Source: Hyperoodon ampullatus (Eukaryota > Chordata > Mammalia > Artiodactyla > Ziphiidae). Taken from it: a stretch of DNA of 64,000 nt. The stretch spans positions 367,001 to 431,000 of the forward strand of contig CATKHW010000298.1 in NCBI GenBank assembly GCA_949752795.1, written 5' to 3'. Of this stretch, positions 34,312 through 46,478 are shown one piece after another (the first letter of the stretch is position 1; each line of letters starts with the position of its first letter). The position numbers were made by a program, and so were the translations under genes. The notes below the pieces were generated by a model. That model was not told where the DNA came from. It made no database searches and saw nothing but the letters and a program-made list of their open reading frames with translations.

Positions 34312-35083
34312 TGCATCATTGTCGAAGTTGTGCCCCTCTTCCTGTGCTTTAAAGGCGATTCCAACGTACCTCTTGAAATCTGTTTCCTGCTATTCTGCCT
34401 CGCTTTCAGGTGTGCCTCGTTGCCTTCCCTCAACAGATTTTTGGACGATAGTTGTCCTTTATTACTCGGCCAGTTTGTGAATTGCTGTGCCCCTGAGCTC
34501 CATTTTTCAACTCGTTTTTGGTGAGCAGACCGCAAGTCCAAAATTTTGGTTCGGGACCTATACTGGTTCCCAGTGGGTGGCTGAGACTTTGGTTAATTCT
34601 TCTTCCTGCCGGCAAATTACAGTGATATGTGCCCGTCCAAATGCCTAACAGCTACTCTCTCTTTGGTTCTCCCTCTTCCCTTTCATCCTCTGCCAAATTG
34701 GCAACCTGTGCGAACCAGGAGGTTAAAGGGGCTGTCTCTCCAAGCTGGGAGGTTGATGGTAAAGCAGATGGAAAGTCAAACCGGAGCACCAGGAGAGGGA
34801 CTATTCGTTGAGTTTTAGAAACCTTTCATATTCACAGTGTGTCCGTTCTCCAGGTTTCCCGTACATGTTATAGCTGTAGTAATATTCCCTTCAACCTGGA
34901 GAGTTGGGACCCATGGAATGTGTGCCAGGCATTTGTGCTTTAAAGGGTCTGCATTTGCTCACCCAATCTCACCAATCGTCTCAGTCCAAAGTGTCCCTCT
35001 TTATGCCACATCCAGCTGTCGTTGTAGATATGGTCATTCCAGGTTTCATCAGAGACCCTGAAGGAATTGTAAAGAATTTCCCA

Positions 35084-35976
35084 GTTTTTTTGTTTTGTTT
35101 TTGAAATTACTTTTTATAGTGGGTTTGAGCTGATTCTCGCTGCCATGTTTATGCCAGTCTAGACACACTTGATTCCCTTACGGAGACATATCAATACATA
35201 GGTTTTAAGATTCTTACTAGTCAGATATATTCCTCTGCGGGAAATATGGGGTTTTGAGTCCCTTTCACTGAGGAAGGTGTAGGTCTTGTCTATTCCATAG
35301 TTGGTTTTTGGAACGGTACCTGTGCTTATATCAAACTCTGGTTTTATGCATCACCCCACCTCTCCTTCCCCCTTAAGCAGGCATAAGAGTGTTTTCTAAA
35401 TGTGAGACACTGTTCTCTTTCCTAACTCAGTTCAAGTGTAGCCATGTTTACAGGATCTTCATAAGTGATATCTTATGATAAGTTTCTTTTTCTGTGTGAC
35501 TTATTTCACTTAGATTCATCGTATCTGAATCCACCCATTTTGCTGCTACTGGTCTTATGACATTGATTTCATGGCTGAGGGATATTCCATCGTACGTAAG
35601 TACCACAATTTTTTGAACGATTTTTATATTTCCTGGGATATTTAAGGTGTACCCAAGTTGAGGTCCTTGTAAGCAGTGCAGCCCTAAATTTTGGGCTGGC
35701 TCTGTCTTATTGATTTTCAATTTTCCCAAGGTATATTCCCTAGACTGAAAGTGCCCTTGGCTCTGTAGCTATGTTGTTTACTTGTTTTAGGGAACACAAT
35801 GCACTCCTCCAGAGAGGCAGTTGGCAATTTACATCCCGCCCATCAGCATAACAAGGCTCCCTGTTCTCCAGGGCCTGTCTTGCCTTTCTGGTTTTTACAC
35901 ATTTTGTGGATGTCCCTTTTGACCGGTGGGAAGTGATACTCCTTTGTAGTGCAGATTTGCATTGACCGCTTGCTTG
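35084..35976 (-). mobile_element. Truncated antisense L1, monomer J2
   Basis: Both frames are open (35448-35729, 35740-35985), identical in the terminal block to J1. Confidence 0.9.
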
Positions 35977-36050
35977 CTTGGCCAAAAAGGGCGTATGCGT
36001 TTTCTCCTGAATATATTCAGGAGAAAATGCATACGCCCTTTTTGGCCAAG
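35977..36050. repeat. 74-bp palindrome, J2 (1 mismatch)
   Basis: Mispair at 23 (gaaaatgcat), shared with J3 only. Confidence 0.96.
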
Positions 36051-36821
36051 TGCATCATTGTCGAGGTTGTGCTCCTCTTCCTGTGCTTTAAAGGCGATTC
36101 CAACGTACCTCTTGAAATCTGTTTCCTGCTATTCTGCCTCGCTTTCAAGTCTGCCTCGTTGCCGTCCCTCAACAGATTTTGGGACGATAGTTGTCCTTTA
36201 TTGCTCAGCCAGTTTGTGAATTGCTGTGCCCCTGAGCTCCATTTTTCAACTCGTTTTTGGTGAGCTGACCGCAAGTCCGAAATTTTGGTTCTGGACCTAT
36301 ACTGGTTCCGGATGGTGGCTGAGTTTTTGCTTAATTCTTCTTCCTGCCGGGAAATTACAGTGATATTTGCCCGTCCAAATGCCTAACAGCTACTCTCTCA
36401 TTGGTTCTCCCTCTTCCCTTTCATCCTCTGCCAAATTGGCAACCTGTGCGAACCAGGAGGTTAAAGGGGCTGTCTCTCCAAGTTGGGAGGCTGATAGTAA
36501 AGCAGATGGAAAGTCAAACCGGAGCACCAGGAGAGGGACTATTCGTTGAGTTTTAGAAACCTTTCGTATTCACAGTGTGTCCGTTCTCTAGGTTTCCCGT
36601 ACATGTTATAACTGTAGTAATATTCCCTTCAACCTGGAGAGTTGGGACCCATGGAATGGGTGCCATGCATTATTGCTTTAAAGGTTCTGCATTTTCTCAC
36701 CCAATCTCACGAATCCTCTCAGTCCCAAGTGTCCAGCCTTATGCCACATCCAGCTGTCGTTGTAGATAGGGTCATTCCAGGTTTCATCAGAGACCCTGAA
36801 GGAATTGTAAAGAATTTCCCA

Positions 36822-37714
36822 GTTTTTTCGTTTTGTTTTTGAAATTCCTTTTTATAGTGGGTTTGAGCTGATTCTCGCTGCCATGTTTATGCCAGTCTAG
36901 ACACACTTGATTCCCTTATGGAGACATATCAATACATAGGTTTTAAGATTCTTACTAGTCAGATATATTCCTCTGCGGTAAATATGGGGTGTTGAGTCCC
37001 TTTCACTGAGGAAGGTGTAGGTCTTGTCTATTCCATAGTTGGTTTTTGGAACGGTACCTGTGCTTATATCAAACTCTGGTTTTATGCATCACCCCACCTC
37101 TCCTTCCCCCTTAAGCAGGCATAAGAGTGTTTTCTAAATGTGAGACACTGTTCTCTTTCCTAACTCAGTTCAAGTGTAGCCATGTTTACAGGATCTTCAT
37201 AAGTGATATCTTATGATAAGTTTCTGTTTCTCTGTGACTTATTTCACTTAGAATCACCGTACCTGAATCCACCCATTTTGCTGCTACTGGTCTTATGACA
37301 TTGATTTCATGGCTGAGGGATATTCCATCGTACTTAAGTACCTCAATTTTTTGAACCATTTTTATATTTCCTGGGATATTTAAGGTGTACCCAAGTTGAG
37401 GTCGTTGTAAGCAGTGCAGCCCTAAATTTTGGTGTGGCTCTGTATTATTGATTTTCAGTTTTCCCAAGGTATATTCCCTAGACTGGAAGTGCCCTTGGCT
37501 CTGTAGCTCTGTTCTTTGCTTGTTTTAGGGAACACAATGCACTCCTCCAGAGAGACAGTTGGCAATTTACATCCCGCCCATCAGCATTACAAGGCTCCCT
37601 GTTTCCCCGGGCCTGTCTTGTCTTTCTGGTTTTTACACATTTTGTGGATGTCCTTTTTGACCGGTGGGAAGTGATACTTCTTTGTAGTGCAGATTTGCAT
37701 TGCCCGCTTGCTTG
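36822..37714 (-). mobile_element. Truncated antisense L1, monomer K2
   Basis: Both frames are open (37186-37467, 37478-37723), with the K-specific SHRETE and QLSLW. Confidence 0.9.
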
Positions 37715-37788
37715 CTTGGCCAAAAAGGGCGTATGCGTTTTCTCCTGAATATATTCAGGAGAAAACGCATACGCCCTTTTTGGCCAAG
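37715..37788. repeat. 74-bp palindrome, K2 (perfect, type I)
   Basis: All pairs match. Confidence 0.97.
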
Positions 37789-38558
37789 TGCATCATTGTC
37801 GAAGTTGTGCCCCTCTTCCTGTGCTTTAAAGGCGATTCCAACGTACCTCTTGAAATCTGTTTCCTGCTATTCTGCCTCGCTTTCAAGTCCGCCTCGTTGC
37901 CTTCCCTCAATAGATTTTTGGACAATAGTTGTCCTTTATTCCTCGGCCAGTTTGTGAATTGCTGTGCCCTGAGGTCCTTTTTTCAACCCGTTTTTGGTGA
38001 GCGGACCGCAAGTCCAAAATTTTGTTTCGGTACCTATACTGGTTCCCAGTGGTTGGCTGAGAGTTTGGTTAATTCTTCTTCCTGCTGGGAAATTACAGTG
38101 ATATGTGCCCGTCCAAATGCCTAACAGCTACTCTCTCATTGGTTCTCCCGCTTCCCTTTCATCCTCTGCAAATTGGCAACCTCTGCGAACCAGGATGTTA
38201 AAGGGGCTGTCTCTCCAAGTTGGGAGGTTGATAGCAAAGCAGATGGAAAGTCAAACCGGAGCACCAGGAGAGGGACTATACGTTGAGTTTTAGAAACCTT
38301 TCGTATTCACAGTGTGTCCATTCTCTAGGTTTCCCGTATATGTTATAGCTGTAGTAATATTCCCTTCAACCTGGAGAGTTGGTACCCATGGAATGGGTGC
38401 CAGGCATTTGTGCTTTAAAGGGTCTGCATTTGCTCACCCAATCTCACCAATCGTCTCAGTCCCAAGTGTACCTCCTTATGCCACATCCAGCTTTCGTTGT
38501 AGATAGGGTCATTCCAGGTTTCATCAGAGACCCTGAAGGAATTGTAAAGAATTTCCCA

Positions 38559-39451
38559 GTTTTTTTGTTTTGTTTTTGAAATTCCTTTTTATAGTCGGTT
38601 TGAGCTGATTCTCGCTGCCATGTTTATGCCAGTCTAGACACACTTGATTCCCTTACGGAGACATATCAATACATAGGTTTTAAAATTCTTACTAGTCAGA
38701 TATATTCCTCTGCGGGAAATATGGGGTTTTGAGTCCCTTTCACTGAGGAAGGTGTAGGTCTTGTCTATTCCATAGTTGGTTTTTGGAACGGTACCTGTGC
38801 TTATATCAAACTCTGGTTTTATGCATCACCCCACCTCTCCTTCCTCCTTAAGCAGGCATAAGAGTGTTTTCTAAATGTGAGACACTGTTCTCTTTCCTAA
38901 CTCAGTTCAAGTGTAGCCATGTTTACAGGATCTTCATAAGTGATATCTTATGATAAGTTTCTTTTTCTGTGTGACTTATTTCACTTAGAATCATCGTACC
39001 TGAATCCACCCATTTTGCTGCTACTGGTCTTATGACATTGATTTCATGGCTGAGGGATATTCCATCGTACGTAAGTACCACAATTTTTTGAACCATTTTT
39101 ATATTTCCTGGGATATTTAAGGTGTACCCAAGTTGAGGTCCTTGTAAGCAGTGCAGCCCTAAATTTTGGGCTGGCTCTGTCTTATTGATTTTCAGTTTTC
39201 CCAAGGTATATTCCCTAGACTGGAAGTGCCCTTGGCGCTGTGGCTCTGTTGTTTACTTGTTTTAGGGAACACAATGCACTCTTCCAGAGAGGCAGTTGGC
39301 AATTTACATCCCGCCCATCAGCATAACAAGGCTCCCTGTTCTCCAGGGCCTGTCTTGACTTTCTGGTTTTTACACATTTTGTGGATGTCCCTTTTGACCG
39401 GTGGGAAGTGATACTTCTTTGTAGTGCAGATTTGCATTGCCCGCTTGCTTG
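38559..39451 (-). mobile_element. Truncated antisense L1, monomer A3
   Basis: Both frames are open (38923-39204, 39215-39460), as in A2. Confidence 0.9.
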
Positions 39452-39525
39452 CTTGGCCAAAAAGGGCGTATGCGTTTTCTCCTGAATATATTCAGGAGAA
39501 AACGCATACGCCCTTTTTGGCCAAG
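39452..39525. repeat. 74-bp palindrome, A3 (perfect, type I)
   Basis: All pairs match. Confidence 0.97.
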
Positions 39526-40297
39526 TGCATCATTGTCGAAGTTGTGCCCGTCTTCCTGAGCTTTAAAGGCGATTCCAACGTACCTCTTGAAATCTGTTTC
39601 CTGATATTCTGCCTCGCTTTCAAGTCCGCCTCGTTGTCTTCCCTGAACAGATTTTTGGACGATAGTTGTCCTTTATTACTCGGCCAGTTTGTGAATTGCT
39701 GTGCCCCTGAGCTCCATTTTTCAACTCGTTTTTGGTGAGCTGACCGCAAGTCCAAAATATTGGTTCAGGACCTATACTGGTTCCCGGTGGGGGGCTGAGA
39801 CTTTGGTTAATTCTTCTTCCTGCAGGGAAATTACAGTGATATGTGCCCGTCCAAATGCCTAACAGGCACTCTCTCATTGATTCTCCCTCTACACTTTCAT
39901 CCTCTGCCAAATTGGAAACGTGTGCGAACCAGGAGGTTAAAGGGGCTGTCTCTCCAAGTTGGGAGGTTGATAGTAAAGCAGATGGAAAGTCAAACAGAAG
40001 CACCAGGAGAGGGACTATTCATTGAGTTTTAGAAACCTTTCGTATTCACAGTGTGTCCATTCTCTAGTTTTCCCGTACATGTTATAACTGTAGTAATATT
40101 CCCTTCAACCTGGAGAGTTGGGACCCATCGAATGGGTGCCATGCATTATTGCTTTAAAGGGTCTGCATTTGCTCACCCAATCTCACCAATCCTCTCAGTC
40201 CCAAGTGTCCAGCCTTATGCCACATCCAGCTGTCGTTGTAGGTAGGGTCATTCCAGGTTTCATCAGAGACCCTGAGGGAATTGTAAAGATTTTCCCA

Positions 40298-41188
40298 GTT
40301 TTTTTGTTTTGTTTTTGAAATTCCTTTTTATAGTGGGTTTGAGCTGATTCTCGCTGCCATGTTTATGCCAGTCTAGACACACTTGATTCCCTTACGGGGA
40401 CATAGCAGTACATAGGTTTTAAGATTCTTACTAGTCAGATATATTCCTCTGTGGGAAATATGGGGTTTTGAGTCCCTTTCACTGAGGAAGGTGTAGGTCT
40501 TGTCTATTCCATAGTTGGTTTTTGGAACGGTACCTGTGCTTATATCAAACTCTGGTTTTATGCATCACACCACCTCTCCTTCCCCCTTAAGCAGGCATAA
40601 GAGTGTTTTCTAAATGTGAGACACTGTTCTCTTTCCTAACTCAGTTCAAGTGTAGCCATGTTTACAAGATCTTCATAAGTGATATCTTATGATAAGTTTC
40701 TTTTTCTGTGTGACTTATTTCACTTAGAATCATCGTACCTGAATGAACCCATTTTGCTGCTACTGGTCTTATGACATTGATTTCATGGCTGAGGGATATT
40801 GCATCGTACATACGTACCACAATTTTTTGAACCATTTTTATATTTTTGGGATATTTAAGTGTACCCAGGTTGAGGTCCTTGTAAGCAGTGCAGCCCTAAA
40901 TTTTGGGGTTGCTCTGTCTTATTGATTTTCAGTTTTCCCAAGGTATATTCCCTAGACTGGAAGTGCCCTTGGCTCTGTAGCTCTGTTCTTTACTTGTTTT
41001 AGGGAACACAATGCACTCCTGCAGAGGGGCAGTTGGCAATTTACATCCCGCCCATCAGCATAACAAGGCTCCCTGTTCTCCAGGGCCTGTCTTGCCTTTC
41101 TTGTTTTTACACATATTGTGGATGTCCGTTTTGACCAGTGGGAAGTGATACTTCTTTGTAGTGCAGATTTGCATTGCCCACTTGCTTG
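40298..41188 (-). mobile_element. Truncated antisense L1, monomer B3
   Basis: Terminal frame broken as in B1. The other frame is open at 40952-41197. Confidence 0.88.
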
Positions 41189-41262
41189 CTTGGCCAAAAA
41201 GGTCGTATGCGTTTTCTCCTGAATATATTCAGGAGAAAAAGCATACGCCCTTTTTGGCCAAG
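41189..41262. repeat. 74-bp palindrome, B3 (2 mismatches)
   Basis: Mispairs 15 and 23 as in B1. Position 32 is paired here (tcctga). Confidence 0.95.
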
Positions 41263-42034
41263 TGCATCATTGTCGAAGTTGTGCCCCTCTTCCTGTGCTT
41301 TAAAGGTGATTCCAACGTACCTCTTGAAATCTGTTTCCTGCTATTCTCCCTCGTTTTCAAGTCTGTCTCGTTGCCTTCCCTCAACAGATTTTTGGACGAT
41401 AGTTGTCCTTTATTACTCAGCCAGTTTGTGAATTGCTGTGCCCCTGAGCTCCATTTTTCAACTCGTTTTTGGTGAGCTGACCGCAAGTCCAAAATTTTGG
41501 TTCAGGACCTATACTGGTTCCCGGTGGGTGGCTGAGACTTTGGTTAATTCTTCTTCCTGCCGGGAAATTACAGTGATATGTGCCCGTCCAAATGCCTAAC
41601 AGCCACTCGCTCATTGGTTCTCCCTCTACCGTTTCATCCTCTGCCAAATTGGCAACCTGTGCGAACCAGGAGGTTAAACGGGATGTCTCTCCAAGTTGGG
41701 AGGTTGATAGTAAAGCAGATGGAAAGTCAAACCGGAGCACCAGGAGAGGGACTATTCGTTGAGTTTTAGAAACGTTTCGTATTCACAGTGTGTCCGTTCT
41801 CTAGGTTTCCCGTACATGTTATAGCTGTAGTAATATTCCCTTCAACCTGGAGAGTTGGGACCCATGGAATGGGTGCGAGGCATTTGTGCTTTAAAGAGTC
41901 TGCATTTGCTCACCCAATCTCACCAATCCTCTCAGTCCCAAGTGTCCAGCCTTATGCCACATCCAGCTGTCGTTGTAGATAGGGTCATTCCAGGTTTCAT
42001 CAGAGACCCTGAAGGAATTGTAAAGAATTTCCCA

Positions 42035-42926
42035 GTTTTTTTGTTTTGTTTTGAAATTCCTTTTTATAGTGGGTTTGAGCTGATTCTCGCTGCCATGTTT
42101 ATGCCAGTCTAGACACACTTGATTCCCTTACGGACACATATCAATACATAGGTTTTAAGATTCTTACTAGTCAGATATATTCCTCTGCGGGAAATATGGG
42201 GTTTTGATTCCCTTTCACTGAGGAAGGTGTAGGTCTTGCCTATTCCATAGTTGGTTTTTGGAACGGTACCTTTGCTTATATCAAACTCTGGTTTTATGCA
42301 GCACCCCACCTCTCCTTCCCCCTTAAGCAGGCATAAGAGTGTTTTCTAAATGTGAGACACTGTTCTCTTTCCTAACTCAGTTCAAGTGTAGCCATGTTTA
42401 CAGGATCTTCATAAGTGATATCTTATGATAAGTTTCTTTTTCTGTGTGACTTATTTCACTTAGAATCATCGTACCTGAATCCACCCATTTTGCTGCTACT
42501 GGTCTTATGACATTGATTTCATGGCTGAGGGATATTCCATCGTACGTAAGTACCACAATTTTTTGAACCATTTTTATATTTCCTGGGATATTTAAGGTGT
42601 ACCCAAGTTGAGGTCCTTGTAAGCAGTGCAGCCCTAACTTTTGGGGTGGCTCTGTCTTATTGATTTTACGTTTTCCCAAGGTATATTCCCTAGACTGGAA
42701 GTGCCCTTGGCTCTGTAGCTCTGTTGTTTACTTGTTTTAGGGAACACAATGCACTCCTCCAGAGAGGCAGTTGGCAATTTACATCCCGCCCATCAGCATA
42801 ACAAGGCTCCCTGTTCTCCAGGGCCTGTCTTGCCTTTCTGGTTTTTACACATTTTGTGGATGTCCCTTTTGACCGGTGGGAAGTGATACTTCTTTGTAGT
42901 GCAGATTTGCATTGCCCGCTTGCTTG
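42035..42926 (-). mobile_element. Truncated antisense L1, monomer C3
   Basis: Both frames are open (42398-42679, 42690-42935). The terminal frame has SHEIN where C1 has SNEVN. Confidence 0.9.
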
Positions 42927-43000
42927 CTTGGCCAAAAAGGGCGTATGCGTTTTCCCCTGAATATATTCAGGAGAAAACGCATACGCCCTTTTTGGCCAAG
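42927..43000. repeat. 74-bp palindrome, C3 (1 mismatch)
   Basis: Position 29 is type II on the left only, as in C1. Confidence 0.96.
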
Positions 43001-43772
43001 TGCATCATTGTCGAAGTTGTGCCCCTCTTCCTGTGCTTTAAAGGCGATTCCAACGTACCTCTTGAAATCTGTTTCCTGCTATTCTGCCTCGCATTCAAGT
43101 CCGCCTCGTTGCCTTCCCTCAACAGATTTTTGGACGATAGTTGTCCTTTATTACTCGGCCAGTTTGTGAATTGCTGTGCCCCTGAGCTCCATTTTTCAAC
43201 TCGTTTTTGGTGAGCTGACCGCAAGTCCAAAATTTTGGTTCAGGACCTATACTGTTTCCCGGTGGGTGGCTGAGACTTTGATTAATTCTTCTTCCTGCCG
43301 GGAAATTACAGTGATATGTGCCCGTCCAAATGCCTAACAGCTACTCTCTCATTGGTTCTCCCTCTTCCCTTTCATCCTCTGCCAAATTGGCAACGTGTGC
43401 GAACCAGGAGGTTAAAGGGGCTGTCTCTCCAAGTTGGGAGGTTGATAGTAAAGCAGATGGAAAGTCAAACCGGAGCACCAGGAGAGTGACTATTCGTTGA
43501 GTTTTAGAAACCATTCGTATTCACAGTGTGTCCGTTCTCTAGGTTTCCCGTACATGTTATAACTGTAGTAATATTCCCTTCAACCTGGAGAGTTGGTACC
43601 CATGGAATTGGTGCCATGCATTATTGCTTTAAAGGGTCTGCATTTGCTCACCCAATCTCACCAAACCTCTCAGTCCCAAGTGTCCAGCCTTATGCCACAT
43701 CCAGATGTCGTTGTAGATAGGGTCATTCTAGGTTTCATCAGAGACCCTGAAGGAATTGTAAAGAATTTCCCA

Positions 43773-44665
43773 GTTTTTTCGTTTTGTTTTTGAAATTCCT
43801 TTTTATAGTGGGTTTGAGCTGATTCTCGCTGCCATGTTTATGCCAGTCTAGACACACTTGATTCCCTTACGGAGACATATCAATACATAGGTTTTAAGAT
43901 TCTTACTAGTCAGATATATTCCTCTGTGGGAAATATGGTGTTTTGAGTCCCATTCACTGAGGAAGGTGTAGGTCTTGTCTATTCCATAGTTGGTTTTTGG
44001 AACGGTACTTGTGCTTATGTCAAACTCTGGTTTTATGCATCACCCCACCTCTCCTTCCACCTTAAGCAGGCATAAGAGTGTTTTCTAAATGTGAGACACT
44101 GTTCTCTTTCCTAACTCAGTTCAAGTGTAGCCATGTTTACAGGATCTTCATAAGTGATATCTTATGATAAGTTTCTTTTTCTGTGTGACTTATTGCACTT
44201 AGGATAATCGTACCTGAATCCACCCATTTTGCTGCTACTGGTCTTATGACATTGACTTCATTGCTGAGGGATATTCCATCGTACGTAAGAACCACAATTT
44301 TTTGAACCATTTTTATATTTCCTGGGATATTTAAGGTGTACCCAAGTTGAGGTCCCTGTAAGCAGTGCAGCCCTAACTTTTGGGGTGGCTCTGTCTTATT
44401 GATTTTCAGTTTTCCCAAGGTATATTCCCTAGACTGGAAGTGCCCTAGGCTCTGTATCTCTGTTGTTTACTTGTTTTAGGGAACACAATGCACTCCTCCA
44501 GAGAGGCAGTTGGCAATTTACATCCCGCCCATCAGCATAACAAGGCTCCCTGTTCTCCATGGCCAGTCTTGCCTTTCTGGTTTTTACACATTTTGTGGAT
44601 GTCCCTTTTGACCGGTGGGAAGTGATACTTCTTTGTAGTGCAGATTTGCATTGCCCGCTTGCTTG
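43773..44665 (-). mobile_element. Truncated antisense L1, monomer X3
   Basis: Both frames are open (44137-44418, 44429-44674). The L1 tail is intact and X-specific. Confidence 0.9.
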
Positions 44666-44739
44666 CTTGGCCAAAAAGGGCTTATGCGTTTTCCCCTGAA
44701 TATATTCAGGGGAAAACGCATAAGCCCTTTTTGGCCAAG
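44666..44739. repeat. 74-bp palindrome, X3 (perfect, type II)
   Basis: Type II on both arms at 17 and 29. Confidence 0.97.
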
Positions 44740-45511
44740 TGCATCATTGTCGAAGTTGTGCCCCTCTTCCTGTGCTTTAAAGGCGATTCCAACGTACCTC
44801 TTGAAATCTGTTTCCTGCTATTCTGCCTCGCTTTCAAGTCTGCCTCGTTGCCTTCCCTCAACAGATTTTGGGACGATAGTTGTCCTTTATTACTCGGCCA
44901 GTTTGTGAATTGCTGTGCCCCTGAGCTCCATTTTTCAACCCGTTTTTGGTGACCTGACCGCAAGTCCAAAATTTTTCTTCAGGAACTATACTGGTTCCCG
45001 GTGGGTGGCTGAGACTTTGGTTAATTCTTCTTCCTGCCGGGAAATTACAGTGATATGTGCCCGACCAAATGCCTAACAGCTACTCTCTCATTGGTTCTCC
45101 CTCTTCCCTTTCATCCTCTGCCAAATTGGCAACCTGTGCGAACCAGGAGGTTAAAGGGGCTGTCTCTCCAAGTTGGGAGGTTGATAGTAAAGCAGATGGA
45201 AAGTCAAACCGGAGCACCAGGAGAGGGACTATTCGTTGAGTTTTAGAAACCTTTCGTATTCACAGTGTGTCCGTTCTCTAGGTTTCCTGTACATGTTATA
45301 ACTGTAGTAATATTCCCTTCAACCTGGAGAGTTGGGACCCATGGAATGGGTGCCATGCATTATTGCTTTAAAGGGTCTGCATTTGCTCACCCAATCTCAC
45401 CAATCCTCTCAGTCCCAAGTGTCCAGCCTTATGCCACATCCAGCTGTCGTTGTAGATAGGGTCATTCTAGGTTTCATCAGAGACCCTGAAGGAATTGTAA
45501 AGAATATCCCA

Positions 45512-46404
45512 GTATTTTCGTTTTAATTTTGAAATTCCTTTTTAGAGTGGGTTTGAGCTGATTCTCGCTGCCATGTTTATGCCAGTCTAGACACACTTGA
45601 TTCCCTTACGGAGACATATCAATACATAGGTTTTAAGATTCTTACTAGTCAGATATATTCCTCTGCGGGAAATATGGTGTTTTGAGTCCCATTCACTGAG
45701 GAAGGTGTAGGTCTTGTCTATTCCATAGTTGGTTTTTGGAACGGTACTTGTGCTTATATGAAACTCTGGTTTTATGCATCACCCCACCTCTCCTTCCCTC
45801 TTAAGCAGGCATAAGAGTGTTTTCTAAATGTGAGACACTGTTCTCTTTCCTAACTCAGTTCAAGTGTAGCCATGTTTACAGGATCTTCATAAGTGATATC
45901 TTATGATAAGTTTCTTTTTCTGTGTGACATATTGCACTTAGGATCATCGTACCTGAATCCACCCATTTTGCTGCTACTGGTCTTATGACATTGACTTCAT
46001 TGCTGAGGGATATTCCATCGTACGTAAGAACCACAATTTTTTGAACCATTTTTATATTTCCTGGGATATTTAAGGTGTACCCAAGTTGAGGTCCCTGTAA
46101 GCAGTGCAGCCCTAACTTTTGGGGTGGATCTGTCTTATTGATTTTCAGTTTTCCCAAGGTATATTCCCTAGACTGGAAGTGCCCTAGGCTCTGTAGCTCT
46201 GTTGTTTACTTGTTTTAGGGAACACAATGCACTCCTCCAGAGAGGCAGTTGGCAATTTACATCCCGCCCATCAGCATAACAAGGCTCCCAGTTCTCCATC
46301 GCCAGTCTTGCCTTTCTGGTTTTTACACATTTTGTGGATGTCCCTTTTGACCGGTGGGAAGTGATACTTCTTTGTAGTGCAGATTTGCATTGCCCGCTTG
46401 CTTG
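45512..46404 (-). mobile_element. Truncated antisense L1, monomer D3
   Basis: Both frames are open (45876-46157, 46168-46413), as in D2. Confidence 0.9.
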
Positions 46405-46478
46405 CTTGGCCAAAAAGGGCTTATGCGTTTTCCCCTGAATATATTCAGGGGAAAACGCATACGCCCTTTTTGGCCAAG
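46405..46478. repeat. 74-bp palindrome, D3 (1 mismatch)
   Basis: Hybrid at 17, as in D1 and D2. Confidence 0.96.

Larger units (their letters stand above)
33345..35083 (+). repeat. Monomer I2
   Basis: I-type (gggatgtttgagg ~33896, gtgccaccc ~33937, caggtgtgcc ~34406). It has the common T-tract, not the variant of I1 and I3. It reads ttttctctgtgac (~33749), shared with I3 but not I1. Private: gcggcaaatatgg (~33498) and tgggttggctc (~33953). Confidence 0.95.
35084..36821 (+). repeat. Monomer J2
   Basis: J-type. It reads gaaaatgcatacg (~36025), gtcgaggttgtgctcc (~36060) and gaccgcttgc (~35964). The first two are shared with J3 but not J1. Private: ttgccgtccctc (~36159). Confidence 0.95.
19457..38558 (+). 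repeat. Higher-order repeat copy 2 (11 monomers: A B X D E F G H I J K)
   Basis: This copy has the same order as copy 1 and nearly the same length (19,102 bp between the A landmarks at 20113 and 39215). Its third monomer is type X rather than C. The first ~100-165 bp of that monomer are still C-like, so C was lost by an in-register exchange at 23034-23098. Private changes include ccatttatcaac near 20617, and I-type monomer 33345 has an ordinary T-tract where copies 1 and 3 share a variant. Confidence 0.93.
36822..38558 (+). repeat. Monomer K2
   Basis: K-type (ggggtgttgag ~36986, gtacttaagtacc ~37330, tttccccggg ~37601). Private changes are gcggtaaatatgg (~36977), gccctgaggtcc (~37966, one base short) and cctgctgggaaa (~38080). 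The tail ctatacgttgag (~38276) is shared with K0. Confidence 0.95.
38559..40297 (+). repeat. Monomer A3
   Basis: A-type. It shares tatagtcggtttgag (~38590) with A1, where A2 has tatagtggg, and gtaggtagggtc (~40237) is close to A1. Private: cagaagcaccagg (~39994) and actattcattgag (~40014). Confidence 0.95.
40298..42034 (+). repeat. Monomer B3
   Basis: B-type. Private changes are cctctgtgggaaat (~40446), tttcttgtttttac (~41097) and ctaccgtttcatcc (~41626). Its palindrome has tctcctgaat where B1 and B2 have tctccggaat. Confidence 0.95.
42035..43772 (+). repeat. Monomer C3
   Basis: C-type start and gattttacgttttccc (~42662) as in C1. It carries the type-1 block gatttcatggctg (~42514) and gtccttgtaagc (~42613) instead of the type-2 block of C1. 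Private: cctcgcattcaag (~43086). Confidence 0.95.
43773..45511 (+). repeat. Monomer X3 (complete X)
   Basis: The only X monomer with its own start: cctctgtgggaaatatggtg (~43921), aggataatcg (~44202), ctctgtatctctg (~44450), type-II palindrome, gacctgaccg (~44951) and tttcctgtacatg (~45284). It lies between C3 and D3, which shows that C and X are two separate monomers of the HOR. Confidence 0.95.

Noticed and set aside
19457..38558. A recent exact segmental duplication of 19.1 kb by assembly error
   Set aside because: Copies 1, 2 and 3 differ by scattered substitutions and by monomer content, so they are not duplicated contig sequence.
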